The notes under the pieces: model-generated
The model's input: the letters and a program-made list of their open reading frames with translations, nothing else
The model's database searches: none
What the model was told of the DNA's origin: nothing
DNA from: Cryptomeria japonica
Lineage: Eukaryota > Streptophyta > Pinopsida > Cupressales > Cupressaceae
Direction: 5' to 3'
Length of the DNA stretch: 64,000 bases
Assembly (NCBI RefSeq): GCF_030272615.1
Contig: NC_081414.1
Span: 3,599,501 to 3,663,500, forward strand
Made by a program: the position numbers and the translations under genes
In this document: positions 23,802 to 35,028 of the stretch, piece after piece
Position numbering within the stretch: position 1 is the first letter of the stretch
Layout: each line of letters opens with the position of its first letter

Positions 23802-26784
23802 TGTTGTGCGTATTGCACACACCCCTACTTCAAGGGACCCCTGAGTTTTTGCAATCTGCCGAAAGGAGAAGAGGAGGATTAAATGCGCAATACAGGCTTT
23901 AAGCTAAAAATCTGTCAAATCTTCAAACCGCCTTCCAAGCCCAAAAGGTGAGATCGTTTGAGGGGAAAATCGGCTCATAGGCCGAAATTCGCAAAGTTAT
24001 GATCCAGGCCGAAAAAGGTTTCAGTTCACCAAAATCGTCTTAGGAGCTAGAATCGCGAGAATGACTTAAGCTTTCAAAACGAAAATGAAGGAGCAAACTT
24101 AAACTTACAAAATGAGCATTCAAGCCGAAAAGCTCGACAGATGAAATTCGGGCAAAACGGGGTCAAATACCCGAAAACTTAAGCTTTTCCCAAAACTCGC
24201 AATACAAGTTCTTGGCCTGAAAATGATCAGAAGGGTAAATCATGCAGAGTTGCTCTCCAGGCCGAAAAACCACTTAAACTCTCAATTTCGGCCTTTAGAC
24301 CCATAATGCAAGCTCACATCTCACAAATCTCCTTCATAGGCCGAAGTTGGCTTTCAGAGTTCCTACTTAGGCCGAAAAACGTAAGAATGATTCAAAATCG
24401 CGCCAAATAAGTTAGAATGCCAAAATTGGCTAAGGGAGTCCAAGTCGCGGAAAACGTTGTTTTAGGCCGAGACTTCATAATTGCGCCAAACACTTCAGAG
24501 ATATGAGCTTTTGAGAGAAGAAATCGCGCAAAATGATGAATAGCCCGAAGTTTGAGAGGGGCGTGTAAAAGAGGCTTTAAACGTTGTCTCTCACTTCAGC
24601 TTAATGGCCTGAAAAGCTTAAGAGAAGTCGTTTTAACTCCAAAGGGCTTCCATCGCGCGTTATACTTCAATTCGCTGAAAAAGTGAAAAGCAAGTTCAAA
24701 TTCCCAAAGTCGGCTAATGAGCCGAAAAAGTGAAAATGTTTGAAGTCTTACAAATTGGCTCTAAAAGCCGAAAATTAGTCAAGGCTCATTTGGCTGAAGA
24801 ACACCAAGGAGTTCAAATATCGCGAAGTCCTCAATGAGCCGAAAATGACAGAGGGAAGAGCTCACAAAACCAGCTTCTAGGCCGAAATTGGCTAAAACTC
24901 CAAATCACACATTTAAGATAAAGTAGTCAGGTTTCTAAGTTCACAAATATCTTGAAAATGCTGAATTTCATCTAGGACGACCAAGGGGGCCCGAAAATCT
25001 CACATTTCGGCCCAAAGGCCTGAAGTTTGCATAAAGACGTTCAACTAAAAAGAAAGTTCGCTCATATCACTTCATGGCCAAGATGATAAACTCGGAAAAG
25101 GCTTCAAAGGGCCGAGATTCGCCAAATCAATCCCTGGAAGCCAAAATCTCACATTTTAGGTGAAGCGTTCAAAATTGGACATGTTTCTTAAACAGGCTTC
25201 AACTTAGAAACATCCCGCAGGTCACCTCTCAGGCTTGAATTTTGTTTAAATTTCGAGAGCAAATCAAGACGAAGGCCCGAATTTCACGAGAAGCATTTAA
25301 AAGATACATCTCACAAAGAGCTTCTCAAGCCCGTACTCCATTGAGGCAAAGCCCCGACATTGCCTAAGATAAATTTAAGGTTTGTTAAATTAATTTAATT
25401 AATTTTTCAATTGATTTATTATAGTGAAATTGATTGTTTGTAGGTCGAAGGCATTGTCGGGAAGAACCAGGAGAAAGCTTGAAACTCAAATTGAAGAGGG
25501 ATCGCAATCAAAGCCAGGAGCAAAGATGCAACACAGGATCAAAGGGATGAAGCATTGGGAAGCGTGCTACGCCACCACCTGTACAACAAGCTAAAGTCCA
25601 CCACCGGGACCAAAGATCGAAGAACATTCAGAATGCAACAAGTCTATGCATTCCTGAGAAATACACAACTGGATTTAATTCCAGGAATTCAGTTTTAAGA
25701 ACCAAAACTGTTTTATTGTAAAACTACCGGTGGGACCCACTCAAGATATTTTAGAACAGAGGGGACACATGTTAGTTATGTTCAACTACCAGATAAACCT
25801 AAATTAAAGCCAAATAGTGGTAGGCAGTTGAGATAGTGGTTGGGTGGATGACTGAGAGTTTAATAGACATGGGTTAAATCTGCCAGCTTCTGGAAGGCAG
25901 ATTGCAGTCCTTGGATGCAGTCAATCCTAGCCACCAGTTTAGAATTGTAAAATCTATAAAAAGCAGGATGCCTTTCATTGTGAAGGGTTAGAATTTTGTG
26001 GTTAGAGAGTTTTGTAGTTAGGTTTTAGAGTTAGAATAGGTTAGATTTTAGGAATAGCATAGAGATGCTGCAGAAATTGTTGTAATAGGTAGCTGGAATC
26101 AATATATAGACATTGATTTGGTGTTTATCATCTTGTTTTCATTCTGTTTGCATGGTTTCTTTCAGCTGGTTAATTTTAGAGTGCAGGGATTTTAATGGTG
26201 AAGTGTAGAGGGGTATTTGATGCATTTCTGGTTCATACCATTGGGGGTCTGCTGATTGTAGGTCACCGTGCATGGTTAGTCTAAATCCAAACTGTGCTTA
26301 GTTCAACTGCAGGTGTTCGTCTTAGGCTGCGCCAGAATTGGGTGCCTAAAACGAGTGTCTCTGGTTTGAAAATCCTTCGTCCCTTGGAGCTTGCACCGTT
26401 CTTGTCTAGTTGTGAGGGTGTCTCTGGCGAAACAAGGATTGGTTTATCGAAATCTGTCTACTCGTTGCATCAACTGTTATCATCCTTGTCCTTAGGTTTC
26501 TTTAACCCTTCCCTTTTGATTTTATTTTGCAGTCCGAAAATCGCAGCAGACCAGCTTGTTGCAAAACGTAAATCCCCTTGTGCTCCCAACAAATCACATC
26601 AATCACTGAGTAATCCTGCAGTCAAGACCTGGCAACCGAAACCTTGAGGTCATCCCCCATTGATCAATTTAAAATAGCATTAGGGATTTCCTTATCTCAA
26701 GAGAGGATAGGATACTTAGCGAGTACATTCTATTCTGCGTTGGCCGGATGGAGTCGTAGCAATGCGATTTTAGCCACGTAAACA
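23802..26784 (+). mobile_element. Solo LTR Bd (family B) nested in Bc
   Basis: Starts TGTTGTGCGTATTGCACAC and ends AGCCACGTAAACA (2983 bp). The flanks GATAG (23797-23801) and TATAG (26785-26789) form a TSD with one mismatch. It interrupts Bc inside its own GAGAGGATAG/GATACTCAGCG motif, and that motif resumes directly after 26789. It carries GGCCGAAA-type repeats in 23930-25330 and a TATA box at 25955-25963 (TATAAAAAG). Confidence 0.9.
25955..25963 (+). promoter_or_regulatory. TATA box of LTR Bd
   Basis: TATAAAAAG followed by CAGGATGCCTTTCATTG, equivalent to the Bc and Be boxes. Confidence 0.55.
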
Positions 26785-26863
26785 TATAGGATACTCAGCG
26801 AGATCATTCTATTCTGTGTTGGCCGGATAGAGTTGCAGTGATGCGACTTTAGCCACATCAACA

Positions 26864-27640
26864 CATTGGTTAGCCCAAAAGGCATTTTACAATAAGCATA
26901 GGTACCCCACTTAGTAGTAAATGCAGTCTTGTATTGGTCTGATTCTTGGACTAAAATTTGATTGTAGCTTGAATACGCATCCAAGGATGAAAATCTTTCT
27001 GAGCTATTGACCTTTTGGAGAATTTGCTCCATGGAGGGAAGGGTATAATGATCCTTGAGGGAGAGGCTCTATTGAGGTCCTTAAAGTCTACACTTAGTCT
27101 GATTTCCCCATTCTTCTTCCTTACAGGGATGAGGTTGGCCATCGAAGAGGAGTGCTTGATAGGGAAGATGATATTGGCTTCTATGAGCTTGGTTAACTCC
27201 TTCCTCATTAGTGGCTCAATCTTGGGGTTTATTGGCCTTTGCTTTTGTCTAACTGGCTTTGCATCCGGGTTTAGCTCTATAGTATGTTGGGCTAAGCTAG
27301 GGTCAAAACCCTTCAAGTCTTCATAGGTCCAAGCAACTATGTCATCATATTTTTGACAAAGCTTAACAAAAGCCTCTTGTTCGGTTGAGGAACATACCTT
27401 GCCCAAGTTTAGAGACCTACCCTCGGCAACAACAACTGGCTTGTAATCACCCCTCTTTGCAGCTAGGTTCATCTTCTTCTTTAACTGATCATCCATGTGG
27501 AAAATGCCCTCCAAGGTAATTAGGTCTTTGGGCAACTTGTTGGAGTTGAGTTGCATGATTTGATCTCCATACTGGTCTTGCAGCTTAGACTGATTTTTAG
27601 CAGAAAATTCTGCTTCATTTTGCAAGAAGTTGACAATTTG
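26864..27640 (-). pseudogene. R1 reverse transcriptase, N-terminal half
   Basis: Read downwards: a linker with WTYEDLKGFDPSLAQHTIEL, then the RT fingers KQRPINPKIEPLMRKEL, VRKKNGEIRLSVDFKDLNRA, a frame change near 27040, then MEQILQKV, FSSLDAYSSYNQI, YKTAFTTKWGTYAYCKMPFG. The Asp of DAYSSY is kept. The domain is cut by Bc after MPFGLTN and resumes at 20848. Linker and motif style fit the Tat/Athila side of Ty3/gypsy rather than the chromoviruses. Confidence 0.9.
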
Positions 27641-28240
27641 CTAATCACTTTCGAACACTTGCCAATTTACCTGATTGTCTGGGACAGCAAGCCTCACAAC
27701 AAGCCTGATGTGTTGTTCCTTCTCATTTGCAACATGCGCTGGTATGTCGAATTGAGCACCAACTGCTGCAAGCCTATCGACATGCTTGTTTTGACCTCTA
27801 GGAATATTCTGTATGTTGAAGGCTTCGAATCCTTCAATCAAATCCCAAACCCTGTGTTTGTATGATTTGAGTAGGTTGCTCTTTGTTATGCTTCGAGCTC
27901 GGATGTGCTTAACAACCAACTCACTATCTCCAAATACTTGCAAAGATCTGATCTTTCTACTTTGTGCAAGTTGGAGACCTTGGATCAAGGCTTCATACTC
28001 GGCGACATTGTTGGTGCAATCAAACTGAAGCCTAAAAGAGAAGAAATATTTCTCTTGTTTAGGAGAAACAAGCATCACATTGGCACCTGCAACGTTCTTG
28101 TTTCTTGAACCATCAAAAAACTTGCTCCTTAACCCCTCTGAATCTCCTTGTGTCTTGATGAGGTTAGGGATAGGAGTATCCTCTTCATGGATACAATAGG
28201 TGCCAAGCCCAGTCTCTTCAGTCTCAGCTAATGGATCAAA
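27641..28240 (-). pseudogene. R1 archaeal-type RNase H upstream of RT
   Basis: Read downwards: KFFDGSRNKN (first Asp), NNVAEYEALIQGLQLAQ (Glu), FGDSELVVKHI (Asp), and NKHVDRLAAVGAQFDIP (last Asp). These are the DEDD positions of a type-I RNase H of the archaeal/cellular type that Tat-lineage elements acquired as a second RNase H (family knowledge). It lies between protease and RT in the same direction. A stop at the domain start (near 28240) and another at the RT boundary break the polyprotein. All four catalytic residues look intact. Confidence 0.82.
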
Positions 28241-28760
28241 CTAAAAAGCATTGGCCCATTCATATAGAAAACAATTAGGGACCTCTTGCAAAAGAGTAGC
28301 AGGCTCGTAGACAGTACACTCCTCCCGCTCTTCATGCAAAGTGCAATTCATGTTTATATGGCTGGGGGTGTAGGGCTCAATGTGGTTTTGCGCAATGGGC
28401 TCTGCCCTTATGGTAACCTTGGTACCATACCTTGTTCGAAATAACATGTGGGACCAATCAGAAGACAGGTACCCACCTATCTTGGCAGTGAAGTCTCTAG
28501 ACAGGCAGATGGCAAAGAAGGCAGGGAGGTCGATGATTGATACGTCTTGCAAGATAGTGCAACCAAGGCATGCATGCAAGGTTAACTTCAAATTTTTAAC
28601 AACCCCAACTGTCTTAATAGAAGTGCCATCCAATTGGACCACCCCTTTAGTCACAGGTTCATATTCTATGCCAAGAAGATCAACTACCTTCTTAGGCATG
28701 ACTGAGCTACTAGCCCTCGAATCTATCATGCAGTTGTGAACTTAGTTATCTCCTATGATT
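28241..28760 (-). pseudogene. R1 aspartic protease
   Basis: Begins with PPPFYLSLIIGDN, then a stop, then MIDSRASSSVMPKKVVDLLGIEYEPV and a retropepsin-like body to about 28350. The active-site triplet, normally Asp-Ser/Thr-Gly, reads Asp-Ser-Arg, so the glycine is lost. It processes the gag-pol polyprotein in intact relatives. It is followed on the - strand by the archaeal-type RNase H. Confidence 0.8.
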
Positions 28761-29760
28761 AAAGAGAGATAGAAGGGGGGAGGCTTGCTGATCTTGCTTG
28801 AATCTTCTTCCTCCTTAGGTTGCACCAAACTGGTGGAGACTGCCTTCCTGTCAACTGCTGCCTCATCACCTGACTGGTTGATGTCTTCAATGCTTTGTTG
28901 AGCAAATCCCTTTGAGATGGGATGGAAAGGGCCTCCCACATAGTGAGATTGAGGTTGGCCTTCTTCATCTGATCAACTATGTTGAAAGGAACACCGACTG
29001 ATTTTAGAGGCCTCTTTGAGGCTGCAAGGTCTACCTTTTCTCTTTGGACAACTTGGGCCTCCTCCTGCCCCTTGCTCCCTTGCATGGTATTTTGGCTTGT
29101 ATCATGGACAACTACAATGGGTGTTGGAGCTTGGGCTGATGATGAAGGTGAGGCAACTTCCATGGCTCTCTTCTTTGACCTTGTATATTGTAGCATAGAT
29201 TCACCATTTGTTTAATTCAAACCACAAAATTCTGCCTCCTGCCAATTGACAAAGGTAGAATCACCTTGCAAGTAAGCCTGAGTGCCAACACTAGGCTGAT
29301 TTGGGTCATATTGCTGGCCAAAGGTGGTTGGCTCATCCTACACTACTAAGGCTTGGACAAACGCTCCATTTTGGCATGCACCTTGGTTGTGTGGCTGATT
29401 GCAACGTTGACACCAACCCTGCTCTTGGGTGAGGTTATTTTGTATTGGAACTAATGCTTTTGAGTTGCTTGCAGCTGTGGGGTTCACACTATTCAAAGGC
29501 CCGACGTTGCTCCATTGGTTTTGCCCTTGAAAGGGTGGCCTATTCTGTTGATAGTTCTGATTTTGTGCTTGATAAGGCCTACTATGCTGGGCTTGCTGCC
29601 TCTTTAGTGTCACCAACTCATTGCTAAAATTTTGCGATAGAGCCTTGACCTCATGGAGCTCATTGGAGGATGTAGAGGGTGTGGGTGATTGTCCTGTGCA
29701 CGCTATGGGGATAGGAGCCAAGGTGGGTTGTTGAGTAGGAGCTTCTGGGAAGAGAGCTTT
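28761..29760 (-). pseudogene. R1 gag C-terminus and gag-protease linker
   Basis: A Gln/Asn/Pro-rich segment (29721 downwards; PYQAQNQNYQQNRPPFQGQN) is followed by a short zinc-knuckle-like CQRCNQPHNQGAC. A linker then contains DQMKKANLNLTMWEALSIPS. Stops and frame changes at about 29338 and 29200 break it. The N-terminal capsid part and the 5' LTR of R1 are missing; the element ends at the junction with LTR fragment Bg near 29760. Confidence 0.75.
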
Positions 29761-30403
29761 AACTTTTTTTGAAGATTTTTTGGCCTAAATGGGAGTTCTG
29801 TGAGCTTTGCACTTTGTATTATGGCCATTTAGGCCGATTTTGCCCTTTGTTTTGGATTTCGGCCAAAGCAAGTGAATGACGCGATTTATAATGAGCATTA
29901 ACGTTTTCGGCCATTGAGGATACATCGTGTGATTTCGTCTAAAGTTCGCTTTTGGTCTATGAGTTATTTTTGTGAGCTTTGGAGAGTTTTTTGGCTTGAT
30001 AGGCAAAATTGCACGAATTAGCCCCCCACATTTTATTTCGGCTCACAAAGGGATTTGACTAATTTCGGGTTTCTAGGAGGCATTTGTGCCTTCCCTGTTT
30101 GAATTTCGGCCTTTGGGGCCGATTTGTCAATCTCGAACTCTCATTTTGTCCTTCTAGGCCGATTTTAACTTCATTTAAATTCCCCCTGAATTGATGGACT
30201 TCGGGCTTTGGGAGGCATTTGCAAAGGCCAGGTTTGAGAGTTCTAATCTTGCAATTTGGGCAATAAGGCCGATTTTGAAGTCTTACGACCAAACTCAGGA
30301 TTCGAACTGAGGATACGGAAGTTTCTTTCTTCCATCGGGGCAGACAGACACATAACATGGGGTCCCTGCCCAGGACGGGGATGGGTGTGCAATCTGCACA
30401 ATA
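29761..30403 (-). mobile_element. Family-B LTR fragment Bg
   Basis: Its upper end reads TATTGTGCAGATTGCACAC on the - strand, a one-base variant of the family-B 5' terminus, followed by the CCCC...GGGACCCC hairpin. Only about 640 bp of U3 with GGCCGAAA-type repeats remain. The 3' end is missing, so it marks a deletion breakpoint between R1 and the D2-associated interior. Confidence 0.65.
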
Positions 30404-33364
30404 CGTTGTTTCATCACCTTCAACTCATCCTGGCAAGGAGTCAAACAATAGTTTGGGATTTGTTGATTATGATGATGTTCACCAATTAGCTAAAAATGAT
30501 GACAAGACAAGTTTTGAAGAGGAGGTACATGAGACTTGGGGCAGCCATGGAATCACTGCTGAAAGGTATGACAAAGATTCTAATTTTGGTATTCATCTTA
30601 GCAGCAGTTCACTTTCTTTGGAACATCAGTTTGTGGTTTCCAATGATAACCCATTGTTTGAGATGGGTATAGAGAAAACATATGACAATCCACTTTTTGA
30701 GTGGGAAGATGAAACATCACTTGGTTCTAGCATTGCTCTTGGTGAGAATAGCAATGTGTGGAAATTAAGAGAAGATTCAAGATCTAAGTTGGATGATACT
30801 TGGAGCTATGGTGAGCACTTTTTAACTAAACAAAGTAATCAACCCCTTCGCACCAGGGATCTGGGTGTGATGGCACCTAGCGATGACAACGAACCTGTGT
30901 GGGATGAATTTCCCTTTGATCTTGATGAGGCTCAAAAAACAGATTGTGTTGTAGATTAGAGGACCATATGGTTCTTCATGATGGAAAGTTTAAAGAGGTT
31001 CTGAAATGCAAATCTGATTTATCTATTCATGAAGTTGGTGGTAAGCAAAAAGTTGAAGATTTAGTAGAATCTGATCCTCTTCATGATATTGAGCAATTGC
31101 AGCTAGTTGGTGGAGTTAGACGAGAGTCTTGGAGCAGCTATGGGGGCAGCGATTGCAAGAAACAAAGTTCTGTTTTTTTCTTGCTGCCTATCAACAGTAC
31201 ACCATCTTTGCATTCTTATGAGTGGGATGGTCAATTCTCTGTTGAAAAAGAAATGCAAGCTCTATCCCAATTTGATCACACACATAGTTTGATTGAAGAA
31301 CTCTATTGGAAGGCTCAAATGGATGAGAGATATAGAGGGGTTAAGGATGAAGTTACTCTCCCTAATCTGCAACTCACTAAAGACTCTTTGGAAATATTGA
31401 AATCAGATTACATACACTTGATTGAAGATTGAGATTATGCCTTCGAACTTGCAAGGAAGACCACTAGTGCATTCGAAGGGAAAGAGAGGAAAGTTGAAGA
31501 GCTTACTCTTGAGCTTGAGTCAAGAAAGGACATGTTAGGAAATACTCAATTGGCTCTAATGGAGTTAGAAGATCAGTTTGCTGATTTCAAACTTTTCAGG
31601 GAGCAAGAGAATGCACAAAGAGCTGAAGAAATCGAGCAAGTTATTGGTGAGCTTGATAGTTTTCGAGAAGAGTTTTATCTTGTGAACTTCATAAGAAAAA
31701 CAAAGGTTGGATGTGCAGACTCGGATCAGCAAGATGGAAGTGAGCAAGAGGAAAGGGATGGCTTCCAAGTTCTTGATAACCCTCTCTTTGAAGTGGGTAT
31801 CGAGGAAAGTTATGAAAACCCTCTCTTTGTGATGGATGATTTCAACATCTTTGGCATCAAGGTGTTGTCTAAACACAGTTTAGTTGCCGTACAAGGTTTC
31901 ATTGCAGCACCAAGGAGTGAAGATTTCAGACTTGTTACTCATGAAGTATAGGAGAAAGAAGGACCAAAACTTGGTGATTGCATGCTTGATAACCTATTCC
32001 TTGGGTTGAATGATAATAAGGCTCATACTAGTCCATTTTGGGAGTTGGAGTTGGATTTGAGTACAACATTTGCTCCACACTCTAATGCTGTTGAAGCTTT
32101 CATGCTTCGGCTTCAAGGGTTCACTAGAAGAGATATCAATTTCTTAAGTATGCACTTGGTCCTCACTAGCACTTGGGGGTGTGTTGAGTTTTCTTTTCAG
32201 TGTGTTGAAAATCACTTTCAGCTAGGAATCCAAGCTCAAGATCGTCAACATGGTCTGATGGAGCTTATTACATGTGGAAAGAAGGATCTTTGGAGGGTTA
32301 AGGAACAAATTTTCAGTTTTGATGGTGCTGTTCCCTTCTTTACCAGCCATTTGATGGTTCCTTTTGCTCATCAACTAGTGGATTGGGAAGATATTCTCAG
32401 CAAAGGATAGTTCTATGTAGAGTTGGAGTCACTAGAGAGGAAATTCCCAGCCTTGGACGTGAGCAGATGTGTTGTTTTGGATGACGATTTTCTATGTTGC
32501 AGCAGTTGTTCATTTTCTTGGATGCTGATTTTCCTAAAATCAGATCTCAAGTCAATCATTTCAGACTTGGCGGGCTGCCGGTGTACTCTTTTTTAGACTT
32601 CATAGTCTCTTGGCAAGACGTGTTTATGGTCTCAAATGAGAGGTATGGCGAGTTGGGGCAATCAGTATCTGTGTATGGGAAGTGTTCAATCTCTAACTAG
32701 TGGTTATTCTTATGCCCTCTCTTCTACTTATGATTGGGACAACGAACCTTTGCTTTCTATGGTTCATCTGCATCATTCTGAGGTGCTTGGAGTGGGAACT
32801 ATAAGAGATTTCAGAAGTCTCCATGGTTGTATCAAAATAATTCAATTGAGGCCTAGTAGATTCATGTGGAGTTATGAAAATGAGTTTGTTGAGCTCTTGC
32901 AAAGGATGGTTTTCCTCTTTGCAGGGAGATTTGGAGAAGTCACATTTACAGTCATGGCTCTGCTTGACACCTTGGGGAGATATATTGTGGAGATTGATTG
33001 TGAGTTGAGTAGACCTTATTTCCTATTGCCCAGGCTTTTGATAGACAGTGGCATTGTCGATATAGATTACTTAGAGCTTTATGGGCATGAGATGCTGCAT
33101 GATATTGATTCCAGTCCTTCAAGATTTTTCAATTTGAGTATCATGGTTCATAACATTTTGGAGTTACAAGGGAGGTTAGTGCAGTTTTGGCATGATGTTT
33201 TCATTGATGTGATTAGAGTGGCGCAACATCGACATGGTGGGTTCTTCCTGAGATGGACATTGGACCTTGGGATCATACTTGCTTTGGTGTGGATCAGTTT
33301 AAAATTTTCTGGAGTTGTGGTGGCATTGTTGAGGACAAACAATTTTGGGAAGAGCGGACTATAA
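30404..33364 (+). pseudogene. Large unknown ORF in the interior of element D2 (about 1000 codons, decayed)
   Basis: A + strand coding series (about 30404-30956, 30957-31432, 31433-31951, 31952-32410, 32494-32700, 32636-33364), broken by in-frame stops near 31430, 31949 and 32408 and by frame changes near 30950, 32450 and 32650. No retroviral domain is recognisable. Visible features are acidic, Ser-rich N-terminal parts; a repeated NPLFE-x-GIE motif (about 30650 and 31780); a coiled-coil-like Glu/Lys stretch at 31480-31660; and a C-terminal hydrophobic helix (LGIILALVWISLKFSGVVVA) ending about 15 residues before the stop. The stop codon overlaps the first bases of LTR D2, with a polypurine tract at 33343-33359. 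It could be an accessory or envelope-position protein, or the sole ORF of a non-autonomous element. Confidence 0.65.
33343..33359 (+). promoter_or_regulatory. Polypurine tract of element D2
   Basis: TTTTGGGAAGAGCGGAC immediately before the LTR start. It is nearly identical to the D0 tract on the - strand (TTTTGGGGAGGGCGGAC), which ties the D2 interior to the chromovirus family. Confidence 0.75.
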
Positions 33365-35028
33365 TGTCCCCTTTTCCGATCTAGTTTGTTTTGAGGACTG
33401 TTGGCCAATTCCGAGACCCGTTGGTCAGTCAAAGGCAGAATTAGGGCTTCCTATTTTCTAGGAGGATGTTTTGGCAATTCTGGTGGCTTTCATGCTGGAG
33501 TTTTACAGTTTTGATTCTGGATTCCTTCTGGGTTTTCAGAAAGCTTCGCAATGATGGTACATGCATAGCAAGCAGCAAAGTTTGGCAAACTTACTATTTT
33601 CAGTAAGTGGAGGCGAAGGCAACTTATTTCTTTGGGTTTTCTGAGAGCTTCGCGATGGTGTGACATGCAAACAAATTTGAAGTTTTTCGGACTTACTATT
33701 TTTGGTAAGTTGTCACGGCTGCTCAATATGTAGTTAAATTGCATTTGGGCACACTTACTATTTTTAGGAGTATGCTATTTTTAGTGAGTGACAGTTGGTT
33801 CCCGGTTTGTGCCCTAATAGAGTTTGGAGACACTTACTATTTTTAGGGTTTTGGGTTGAACAAGTGCAACACAGGCTATTTATGGCAGTCCAACTTGGCA
33901 TGATGATCCAGAGATTCCATTCTATTTTTGCCAAGTTCCTGTGGTCCAGCTCAAATGGCTATTTTTAGCAATGCAGTTTAGTACTTTGGCCTCAGCTCAA
34001 CATTAGCAGTTGTCAGTAATTGAAGGTATATTTTAATGGTTAAGCCTTATATTTTTTTTTTTAAAGACTTGGACGACTTGGAGAGGAGAAATAATATTTT
34101 TATCCTAAGTCTATTTGGCGAAATATTTTACCTTCATAATGGGGTGCCAAAATGCAGTTCAATTTTATAACTTATGGTTGGACGCCTTTGGAGGAAATTC
34201 TCATTAAAAAGGTTTATACTTAGTGTTATTTTAGCATTGGCTAAAGTTGGCATCCACTTGAGGGAATAATGTATTTGTTGCCAAATGAAATATTATTATT
34301 CCTTGGGCGATTTATTGTTGAGGAAAAATACTTTATAAAGTGAAATATTAATAAGGCAAGATGGATGGCTTATGGAGAAATAAGTTAATTTTATAATATA
34401 TTTCACTTATCTACCTTGGAAGCCACATTATGATTTTATTGTCATTTTTATAAAGTATATTTGCTTCTATGAGAAGGTCGACTTGGAGAAAAAGAAATGA
34501 AATGCAAATTACAAATTTGAGAGAATTGAATGTGGATTTGGATTTGGCGTCCATTTGGGAGTGAATTTGAATTTGGATTTGGAGCTTCAAAAGCTATAAA
34601 AAAGATTGCTAGGCTCTTTTTTTGGGTATCCAATCTTGTTATGATAACGAAGTGCTGTTGAAATGCCATCAGACTCTTACTTCGAGGGATGCATACCTCT
34701 TAGTGCCTCAGTTTCGTACTTGAAAGATAGCGCCTAGTTGAATGTATGACTGTTTCTCATCCAGAGGAGCAAATTGGGCTCAATGTTGGTGAAGATTTGT
34801 GTGGTTTGAGAGTGTTCCTGTTGCTGGCCGTGGAGTGTGCTGAAGTAGATTATTGGTTGTAGGTCTCAGTGTGTCATTCTCCTCGTTCTGGGTATTTCTT
34901 CTATCTCTCTTTTTAGTTTGGGCGATTCATTTTGTGAGTTTGTAGAGTCTAAAATGGTGTTTTGGATTTTATTTTTGTAAAATCGTACCCTAGTTGGCCG
35001 TACCATGTGGCTGAGTGCTTTGGGATGC

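Larger units (their letters stand above)
20849..26863 (+). mobile_element. Solo LTR Bc (family B) in the R1 RT gene, interrupted by Bd
   Basis: Starts TGTTGTGCATATAGCACACA and ends AGCCACATCAACA. Perfect TSD CATTG at 20844-20848 and 26864-26868, exactly where the R1 RT reading is broken after MPFGLTN. Net length without Bd is about 3.03 kb. The middle (about 21100-22450) is made of diverged GGCCGAAA/AATCGCACAA repeats. Then come a TATA box at 23056, a T/A-rich leader, and the conserved 3' end. Confidence 0.92.
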
